From NCBI GenBank assembly GCA_900547105.1, contig URFL01000015.1, positions 1-36,244 on the forward strand: DNA of 36,244 nucleotides, in the 5' to 3' direction. The position numbers and the translations under genes are program-made. A model generated the notes under the pieces. It made no database searches. It saw only the letters and a list, made by a program, of their open reading frames with translations, and was not told the origin of the DNA. This document shows positions 25,292 through 33,900 of this stretch, in pieces (position 1 is the first letter of the stretch; every line of letters begins with the position of its first letter). This DNA comes from an uncultured Oscillospiraceae bacterium. GTDB taxonomy: Bacteria; Bacillota; Clostridia; Oscillospirales; Acutalibacteraceae.

Positions 25292-25826
25292 CCATCATGT
25301 CAAAGACGATGTGTCCAAGCAGATGAAGAAGATGGGCGGCTTTATGGGCGAGTTCCGCCAGTTTGCCATGCGCGGCAATGTGATCGACCTGGCCGTCGGC
25401 GTAATTATCGGCGGCGCGTTCCAAAAGATTGTGTCCTCGGTGGTCAGCGATCTGGTAATGCCGTTTGTCGGTCTGTTTACCGGCGGCATCAATTTCACCG
25501 ACCAGTTTGTGGTGCTGAAATATCCGGACGGAGTCGAATCTGCAACCTACGCCACCTTGAAGGCGGCGACCGATGCCGGTGCCACCACCTTCAACTACGG
25601 CGCCTTCATTACCGAAGTGATCAACTTTATCATTATGGCGTTTGTGGTGTTCCTGCTGGTCAAGGGCATCAACCGCCTGACCGCTTCTCACAAGGCAGCG
25701 GAGGAAGAACCGGCTCCCACCACCAAAAAATGCCCGTTCTGCTGCAGCGAGATCAGCATCGAAGCGACCCGCTGTCCGCATTGTACCTCGGTGCTGGAGG
25801 AACAGCCGACGGAGAGTGCCGAATGA
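25278..25826 (+). CDS. mscL: Large-conductance mechanosensitive channel with C-terminal zinc ribbon
   Basis: A 182-residue channel that opens under membrane tension to release osmolytes. The family core is clear: FRQFAMRGNVIDLAVGVIIGGAF leads into TM1 (about 34-62), then a periplasmic loop, TM2 (109-129) and a short cytoplasmic helix. It differs from usual MscL in a roughly 20-residue N-terminal extension and in a C-terminal tail carrying CPFCC and CPHC (C152, C155 or C156, C166, C169), a zinc-ribbon-like module in place of the usual short helix bundle end. It overlaps the exonuclease gene by 14 bp and mutY by 4 bp. GGAGG lies upstream of the ATG. Confidence 0.95.
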   Translation: MAQNNHHVKDDVSKQMKKMGGFMGEFRQFAMRGNVIDLAVGVIIGGAFQKIVSSVVSDLVMPFVGLFTGGINFTDQFVVLKYPDGVESATYATLKAATDAGATTFNYGAFITEVINFIIMAFVVFLLVKGINRLTASHKAAEEEPAPTTKKCPFCCSEISIEATRCPHCTSVLEEQPTESAE

Positions 25827-26911
25827 CACAGCCGCATCCCGAATGGACCACCCGCCTGCTTGGGTGGTATGATACGGTAAAACGCGATTTTCCCTGGCGA
25901 CAAGATACCGACCCGTATCGGGTGTGGGTGTCCGAAATCATGTTACAGCAAACACGGATCGAAGCGGCGATGGGTTACTATCGCCGCTTTATGCAAGCCT
26001 TGCCCACGGTGGCGGATCTCGCTGCGGTGGAGGATGATGTGCTGCTCAAGCTGTGGGAGGGGCTCGGTTATTACAGTCGTGCCCGAAACTTGAAAAAAGC
26101 GGCAGTGATGGTGATGCAGCAGTTTGGCGGACAGCTTCCCGCGTCCTATTCCGATTTGCTGTCGCTGCCGGGCATCGGCGAATACACTGCCGGAGCCATT
26201 GCCTCCATCTCATTTGCTATTCCGGTGCCCGCGGTGGACGGCAATGTGCTGCGCGTGTTGGCGCGGTTGACCGCGGATCGCGAGGATGTGTTGAAACCGG
26301 CAGCAAAAAAGCGGTTATCGACGCTGGCAGCGCAAATGGTGCCTGCCGACCGCCCCGGGGCGTACAATCAGGCAATCATGGAGCTGGGGGAGACGATCTG
26401 TCTGCCCAACACAGCGCCGGATTGCAGCCGCTGTCCGCTAAACGATCTGTGCGAAGCCAACCGGCTGGGGTGCGCGGCTGAACTGCCGGTGCGCGCCCCG
26501 AAAAAGGACAAACGGTTGGAGCGCCGTACTGTGCTGGTTATCATCAGCGAGCAGCACGATGGGCGGCGGGTGTTGCTGCATCGTCGCCCGTCCAGCGGGT
26601 TGCTGGCGCATTTGTGGGAGCTGCCCGCGGTCGAAGAATGGGTGTCCGCCGAACAGGCATGTGCCGCAGCCAAAGAGCTGCTGGACGCCCCGATAACGCT
26701 GGCACAGCCCTTGCCGGAGGCACGCCACCTGTTTTCGCATATCGAATGGAAAATGCGTGGCTTTTGTCTGACAACCGCGACCGACCATCTGCCGCCGGAT
26801 TGTGTGTGGGCGGATGCCGCCGAGCTTACGGATGTGTACGCGCTGCCCAGTGCGTTTCGTGCGTATGCGCGCCTGTTGCCGAAACTATTGACAAAGGAAG
26901 AAACCATATGA
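25823..26911 (+). CDS. mutY: A/G-specific adenine DNA glycosylase
   Basis: A 362-residue base-excision enzyme removing adenine opposite 8-oxoguanine. Seen: the catalytic Glu region SEIMLQQTRIE, the helix-hairpin-helix LPGIGEYTAGAI, the catalytic Asp in AVDGNVLRV, four Cys of an iron-sulphur cluster (CLPNTAPDCSRCPLNDLC, with seven residues between the first two Cys), and a C-terminal NUDIX-like domain (HRRPSSGLLAHLWELP) that recognises oxoG. The start overlaps the mscL stop as ATGA, and the end overlaps the SDR gene as ATGA, so all three are translationally coupled. Confidence 0.95.
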   Translation: MTQPHPEWTTRLLGWYDTVKRDFPWRQDTDPYRVWVSEIMLQQTRIEAAMGYYRRFMQALPTVADLAAVEDDVLLKLWEGLGYYSRARNLKKAAVMVMQQFGGQLPASYSDLLSLPGIGEYTAGAIASISFAIPVPAVDGNVLRVLARLTADREDVLKPAAKKRLSTLAAQMVPADRPGAYNQAIMELGETICLPNTAPDCSRCPLNDLCEANRLGCAAELPVRAPKKDKRLERRTVLVIISEQHDGRRVLLHRRPSSGLLAHLWELPAVEEWVSAEQACAAAKELLDAPITLAQPLPEARHLFSHIEWKMRGFCLTTATDHLPPDCVWADAAELTDVYALPSAFRAYARLLPKLLTKEETI

Positions 26912-27642
26912 AACGGAATGTCTGGATCACCGGTGCCTCCGGCGGAATCGGCAGCGCGATCGCGCGCCGGTTTGCCCGCGACAGCTGGGGTGTGCTGCTG
27001 CAATATCACCACGGTGAGCAACGCGCACAGGCGCTGGAGGAAGAGCTGCGCGCCGCCGGTGCGGATGTCATGAGCCTTTCGGCAGATGTGGCAGACGGCG
27101 AAGCGATGCAGCGCGCGGCACATGAGGCGGTCGCCCGCTTCGGACACATCGATGCGCTGGTTCACGCGGCAGGCATTGCCCGCCAGCAGCTGTTTACTGA
27201 TACCACCTATGAACAGTGGAGCCAGATGCTGCGCACCCATTTGGATGGCGCCTATTGGGCGTGCCAGGCGGTGCTGCCGGATATGATACGCCGCCAAAGC
27301 GGCTGCATTGTGCTGGTGTCCTCCATTTGGGGGATGTCCGGCGCATCCTGCGAGGTAGCGTATTCCACCGCCAAAGCCGGGTTGATCGGTATGACCCAAG
27401 CGCTGGCGCAGGAGATGGGTCCCTCCCACATCCGGGTGAACTGCCTCGCCCCCGGCGTGATCGATACGCCAATGAACGGTATGCTGGATGCAGCGGCGAT
27501 ACAGGCGCTTTGTGACGAAACGCCGCTCGGACGCGTCGGTACACCGGACGAGGTGGCGGCAGCGGCGGCGTTTTTGGCATCGCCGGATGCGTCGTTTATC
27601 ACCGGACAGGTGCTCAGCCCCAACGGCGGATTTATCATGTAA
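26908..27642 (+). CDS. Short-chain dehydrogenase/reductase (FabG/YmfI-like)
   Basis: A 244-residue classical SDR. The cofactor loop is TGASGGIG (8-15), the catalytic Ser is in SSIWG (138-139), and the catalytic YxxxK is Y152/K156. The usual NNAG motif reads HAAG. The segment around SSIWGMSGASCEVAYSTAKAGLIG resembles the YmfI group, which includes the elongation factor P 5-aminopentanone reductase, more than fatty-acid FabG. That assignment is tentative, since nothing in the window (no efp, no other fab gene) supports either. Its ATG overlaps the mutY stop by 4 bp, and it is the last gene of the alaS run before the terminator at 27674. Confidence 0.9.
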   Translation: MKRNVWITGASGGIGSAIARRFARDSWGVLLQYHHGEQRAQALEEELRAAGADVMSLSADVADGEAMQRAAHEAVARFGHIDALVHAAGIARQQLFTDTTYEQWSQMLRTHLDGAYWACQAVLPDMIRRQSGCIVLVSSIWGMSGASCEVAYSTAKAGLIGMTQALAQEMGPSHIRVNCLAPGVIDTPMNGMLDAAAIQALCDETPLGRVGTPDEVAAAAAFLASPDASFITGQVLSPNGGFIM

Positions 27643-27673
27643 AATGAGAAAAATATGTTAGCATAAGTAAGAG

Positions 27674-27736
27674 AAAACCTCCTGTGGAGATGATGTTGGT
27701 TTGGCAACCACATCAAAAAACACAGGGGGTTTTTTG
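27674..27736 (+). terminator. Strong intrinsic terminator of the alaS operon
   Basis: A 13-bp outer stem (AAAACCTCCTGTG with CACAGGGGGTTTT, one G-T pair) encloses a second stem (GATGT/ACATC with GGTT/AACC) and runs into seven T. It begins 31 bp after the SDR stop. Confidence 0.9.
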
Positions 27737-27800
27737 TTATGGAAGATAACATGAAAACTCTTGATGTAGATTGTTGTCGAAGCGTGTTGGCTCTTGACTG

Positions 27801-27831
27801 CATTTCGCGCCGAAAAAACAACATTTCGCGC
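27801..27831 (+). promoter_or_regulatory. Two direct repeats 21 bp apart upstream of the surface-protein promoter
   Basis: CATTTCGCGC occurs at 27801-27810 and 27822-27831, each followed by an A-rich tail (CGAAAAAAC and TCAAAAAGC). The 21-bp period places both on one DNA face. The 9-mer ACATTTCGC agrees with most positions of the published LytTR-family half-site pattern, which also comes as direct repeats about two turns apart. The repeats end about 8 bp before the expected -35 position. Confidence 0.45.
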
Positions 27832-27839
27832 TCAAAAAG

Positions 27840-27868
27840 CACCTTTCCCACTTTATTTGGTATATAAT
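27840..27868 (+). promoter_or_regulatory. Promoter with strong -10 and weak -35 for the surface protein
   Basis: TATAAT at 27863-27868; nothing close to TTGACA 16-18 bp upstream. This pattern is typical of activator-dependent promoters and fits the direct repeats just upstream. Leader about 100 nt. Confidence 0.5.
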
Positions 27869-27976
27869 GGCTGTGATATTTGGAAAAGTCACCTAGGATA
27901 TGCAACCGAACTAACGGGAGTATAAACCGGTGCAATTTCATTTTAGCTGTTGTCGGATAGCGGAACGGAGGAAAAA

Positions 27977-30900
27977 ATGAAGAAGCGAGTGTTAAGCATT
28001 TTGCTGAGCTTTGTGATGGTGCTGGGACTTATACCTTCAAGCGCCTTTGTCGACGCTGCAGCGTCCGGCGAACACGGCAGCCACTGCATCTGCGGCGCGA
28101 GTGATTGCAGCGACACCAAGCACGGCGGTAAGCTTGAGTGGAAGCCCATTTCCAGTCTGAACAGTATTGATACAGCAGGTAACTATTACCTGACGCAGAA
28201 TGTGACAATCAGCAGCGGTGTGTTCTATCTTGATTCAACCGTAGGCCCCGTCAACCTTTGCCTTAACGGCAAAACGATTACCTGGACGGGTGCGGCATCA
28301 GCTGAAAACAAGTATGCTGCTATCGTTCTTACATCCGGTGCGAGCCTCACCATCACCGATTGCCATAGCGACGATGAGGTCGGTAAGATCATCCGTACGA
28401 GTGCAAGAAGCAATTCCGATAAAAACGGGGATTACAGCCTCATTTATAACGAAAACGGTACGCTGAATCTTTGGAACGGCTGCATCGGCGGCAACAAAGC
28501 CGGTATAGGTGTGGACAACTACGGCGTGAACAGTATATTCAATATGTACGGCGGCAGCATTGCAAACAATGATTCCGTCCGAAACGGCAATGGCGGCGGC
28601 GTATATAACTACGGTAAATTTAATATGTACGGCGGCAGTATCGAATACAACGCGGTCACCGGCGGTCAGAACTGCGGCGGTGCCGTATTTAACCTTGGCA
28701 AGTTCAACATGACCGGCGGCAGTATCGCCCACAACACTAATCATAACACCCACGGTGGCGGTGTGTGCAATAAAGGCACATTTACCATGACCGGCGGCAG
28801 CATCTTGGATAACTATTCCAGCTACTACGGCGGCGGTGTATTCAACTACGGCACCTTCACCATGACCGACGGCAGCATCCGTGCCAACAGCGCTCTCCAA
28901 GTCGGTGGCGGTGTGGCCAATTGCGGCACATTCGAAATGAGCGACGGTAGCATTCTGTATAACACTGTTAACGATGCCGGCGGCGGTGTATTCAACTACC
29001 CTGACCGTACGTTTACCATGACCGGCGGCAGCATTACGCAAAACAACACCAAAAAACTCGGCGGTGGTGTGGACAACCGCGGCATATTTAATCTGTCTGG
29101 CAAACCGACTATCACCGGCAACAAGAAAGACGGCGCGTTCGGAACGGGCGGTACACTCGTCGGCGGCACAGACAATAATGTGTATATATTTGATAATAAT
29201 TTTCCTATTATCGCCGCGGGACTTGCCAGCGGCGCGAAGGTCGGCATTAACGGTGCAGACGGCACTACCGTTGTGACCGGCACGACATCGGCCACTGGCT
29301 TTTTCAGCGACGACGCTTCTTATGAACTGAAATACAACCGTGACAACGGCTTAAAGCTGGTACAGTATGTCGAGCATAACGACACTCACTGCATCTGCGG
29401 GCAGAGCAATTGCACCGACACCGCACACGGCGGTGCGCTCACCTGGACGGCGTGGGATGGCACAAGCGAGATTGTGTATGACACCACGACCAAAACCGCT
29501 TATGTGTATCTGACCCAAAGCGTGAAGAGAGCAGAACCGCTCGTCGTCGAAAGCGGTTACACCCTCTACCTCTGCCTCAACGGGAATGACATCACCTACA
29601 ACGCGGCCGGCGGCATTTCGGTAGTCAAAGTACAAAACGACGCGAACCTTACCATCACCGACTGCCGGGCGTTGGTTGGCAGGATCACCCATGGCTACAA
29701 CACAAGCGAAAAGACCGGCAAAACCGGCAGCGGTATTCACAGCTGGGGCGCGCTTACGCTTTGGAACGGCTGCATCACGGGCAACAACGCCGGTTCCAGC
29801 GCCAGCGGCGGCGGTGTGTACATCGAAACCGGCACATTCACCATGAATGGCGGCAGCATTACCGATAACATTACTGAGTCCAAGGGCGGCGGCGTGTACA
29901 TAAAAAGCGGCACCACATTCATCATGACCGGTGGCAGCATTACCGATAACACTGCCGACTCCAACGGCGGCGGTGTGTATAACGGTGGCACATTCGAAAT
30001 GTCGGGCACGGCGACCGTCAGCGATAACACCGGCGTGCAAGGCGGCGGCGTATATAACGACAACATTTTCAAGATGTCCGGCGCGGCAGCTATCACGGAC
30101 AACATCGCTACCAGCAGCGGCGGCGGTGGCGGGTCCGGCGGCGGCGGTGTGTGCAACCAGCAAGGTACCTTCGAAATGAGCGGCGGCGAAATCAAAAACA
30201 ACAAAGCCTCAAGCGGCTACGGCGGCGGCGTGAACAATACCACCAGCAGCAAGAATAATCCCGCTAAGTTCACTATGTCCGGCGGCAGCATCACGGGCAA
30301 CAGCACCGGTACCGGCACCGGTGGCGGCGGTGTGAACAACTATTACAGCGAGTTCACCATGTCGGGTGCGGCGGCCATCGACAATAACACTGCCTGCGGC
30401 GGCGGCGGTGTGGACAACTTCCAGGGCACGTTCAATATGAACGGTGGCGAAATCAAAAATAACATATCAAGCGGCGGCAACGGCGGCGGCGTGTGCAATA
30501 AGAGAACATACGACAGCACCAACACCGTATTCAATATGTCTGCGGGAACGATTTCCGGCAACAGCACTACAATTTCCGGCGGCGGTGTGTATAACGGCGG
30601 CTCTGCCACATTCAACATGAGTGGCGGCGAGATCATCGGCAACACCAGCGGCAGCGATTCCTCCGGCGGTGGTGTGTACAATGGTTATGGCATATTCACC
30701 GTATCCGGCAATGTGAAAGTCATCGACAATGTCAGGGACGGCACGATCACAAACGGCACGCTTGACGGCGGCACGATTAACAACGTCTATCTATCCAGCT
30801 TATCCCCCATTACGGTCGAGAGCGGCAAGTCTTTGTCCGCCGATGCAAGCATCGGTGTGTCTGGATCGCTCAATCAGACCGTTGTGACCGGCACAACGGA

Positions 30901-33900
30901 CACCACTGGCTTTTTCAGTGATAAAGAGGGATATTGCCTCAAGGATAACGAAAACGGTGGTTTGAAATTGCAGCGGCAAACACAAACACACTGTGTCTGC
31001 GGCGAGACGAATTGTCCCGACAGCAAAACTCACGGTGAAGCCATCGAATGGAAGGCGTGGGGTAGCCTCACCAGCCCTCCCAGCGATGCGGGCAACTGGT
31101 ATCTGATGCACGATGTGACACTTTCTGACACATGGGAGGTCCGAGCCAACATCAACCTCTGTCTCAATGGCAAGACTATTACCGGTGTAAGCGGTAAGAA
31201 CACGATAACGATCGCAAAAAGTGCAAGCCTCACCATTACCGACTGCCACAGCGGCGGTGATGTCGGCAAAATCACCCACAAGAGCGGCGAGACAGGCTGC
31301 GGTATTTACAACTCCGGTACGCTCACTCTCTGGAACGGCACGATCACCGGCAACACCGATGAAAAAGGTGCAGGTGTCTACAACTGCGACACGTTCCATA
31401 TGTACGGCGGCACGATCGCCGGAAATACCGCCACAAAAACCAATGACTACGGCGGCGGTGGCGTGCTCAACGACAACGGCACCTTTAACATGAGCGGCGG
31501 CACGATCACCGGAAACACTGCCCTCAACCGCGGTGGCGGTGTGTACAACTACGAGGGTACGTTCACGATGTCCGGCGGCAGCATTACGCTCAACAAGGTC
31601 AACAGCTCCGGCGGCGGCTTGTACAACTACGGCACAGTCAATATGACCGGCGGCAGCATCACGAAAAACACCTGCGGCAGTGGCGATAGCTACGGCGGCG
31701 GTGCGTATAATGCCAAAGACTTCTATGTTTCCGGTAATGTGAATATCAGCGGCAATGTCAAGGACGGCACGATTGATGAAAACGGCGAGCTCGTCGGCGG
31801 CGAGGCCAATAACCTCCATGTGCGCACTCTCAATTATAGAGGAACTATCTATCACTATCCCATCACAGTCGCAGAAGCCGGAATGGGTGACAAGGCCAAT
31901 GTTGGTATTAGCGGCACGATGAATTATATCGTCGTGAAGGGCACGACTGACACCAAAGGCTTCAGCTCCGACAATACGGAGTATGTGCTGAAAGCAGCTG
32001 AAAACGAAGGCTTAAAACTCTGCCTCAACGCTGTTGTTTCCGGAAAGCTGCTTGTTAAGAACGGCGGCGAGGAGATGGCCGACGACGCAAAGATCTACGA
32101 CGGCAATTCCGTTGTGTTTGCTAACGCGGCTGTGATATCCGGCAGCAGCACTGTCAGCGGTGCAGCATACACGTATAAATGGGAGAAAAAGGGCGAGAAC
32201 GGAGAATACACCGTTATCACAGGTCTGACCGGATTCACCGGTCCCTCCGACGCGGGCGAATACAAGCTGACCGTAACGGCGACAAAAAATAGCGAGGAGC
32301 TTGCCAGTAAAACGCTGAGCTTTACCATTGAAAAGAAAGAACTGACCGTCAATGTCACGATTGCGAACAAGACCTATGACGGCACGGACAAGGCGACTTT
32401 CGGCGATACTCCGACGCTTCGCGGCGTTGTAAGCGGCGAGGATGTGACTCTTGTGAGCGGTACGCCACGCTTTACCGGCGTGGCAACGGGCGATAATATT
32501 GCTATCAGCTTTACAGAGTTTACGCTTTCCGGCGCGGATGTGGGGAACTACACTCTTATCCAGCCCACTGGTATCACGGCGAATATTATTCCCTATACCT
32601 CCGACAAGAGCGAATACAAGGTCAACTCCAACGATTGGCTGAATAGCGACTTTGTTGTCACGGCGGAGGACGGCTGGCAGCTTTCCTATACCAACACCGC
32701 AGAGGGTGAGTGGGTCGATACCCTGACGGTGTCGCAGGAAACCAACAACGGCACGCTGCACTTCTATGTGCGGAACAAGGAAAGCGGCATCATCTCTGAG
32801 ATGATCGCAGAAAACTACAAGATAGACAAGACCGTGCCCACCGGTGAAATCCGTATCAATGAGCGCACCTTCTGGGAGAACTTCTGGAACACCATCACCT
32901 TCGGTTTGTTCTATAAGGATTCGCAGACGGTGACCATCTCGGCAGACGACATCGGCAGCGGCGTTAAGACGGTGGAGTATCTTATGACTGCCGACGATCT
33001 CAGCATTGAGCAGCTTGCAGGTAAGTCCTTTACCGCATATGAAAATTCCTTTGGTATCGAGCCGGATACAAAGCTCATTGTCTATGCAAAGATTACCGAT
33101 AACGCGGGCAATGTAACCTATCTGCGCACAGACGGCATTGTGCTGGATGCGACTGCTCCGGTAATTAACGGCGCGGATAACGATAAGACCTATTGCGCAG
33201 CCGTTACGCTGACCATCACGGACGAATATCTGGACCTCGTGACGGTGAACGGCAAGGACGCCACTCTGACGGACGGCAAGCTGACGCTTGCCCCGGCAGC
33301 GGGTAAGCAGACGGTGGTCGCAACCGACAAGGCTGGTAACCAGACGACCATCACCGTAACCGTCAACAACGGACACACTTGGACCGCGTGGAGCTCGAAC
33401 GGCGATGGTACCCACAGCCGCACCTGCACAGTCGATGCGGCACATATCGAGACGGCGGATTGCCACGGCGGCACGGCTACCTGCCAGACAAAAGCCATCT
33501 GCACCGACTGCCATCAGTCCTACGGCGACTATGGCGAGCACGACTGGAACATGGCAGCTTGGGACTATCAGGATGCCGACGGACACGCCCATACCTGTAA
33601 GACCGAAGGCTGTACCGAACACGACACGGTTGTAGCACATACCAAAGACCGCGATGCGGCAACCGAGAACGATCCCGTCAAGTGCACCGAATGCGGTTAT
33701 GTTATCGCCAAAGCGCTCGGTCACATATGCGCCAATCATCTGACGCTTGTTGAGGCCAAAGCAGCCACCTGCACAGCGCCGGGTAACACGGCGTACTATG
33801 AGTGCTCCTGCGGCAAGTTCTACGAAGACGCCACCGCCAGTGTCGAAATTACCGACCACGACAGCGTCATTACCGCTGCTCTGAACCATGACTGGGCGGC

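Noticed and set aside
28600..31720. CRISPR-like repeated pattern
   Set aside because: The repetition is in coding frame, imperfect, and translates to beta-helix turns; spacing varies and no cas genes are present.
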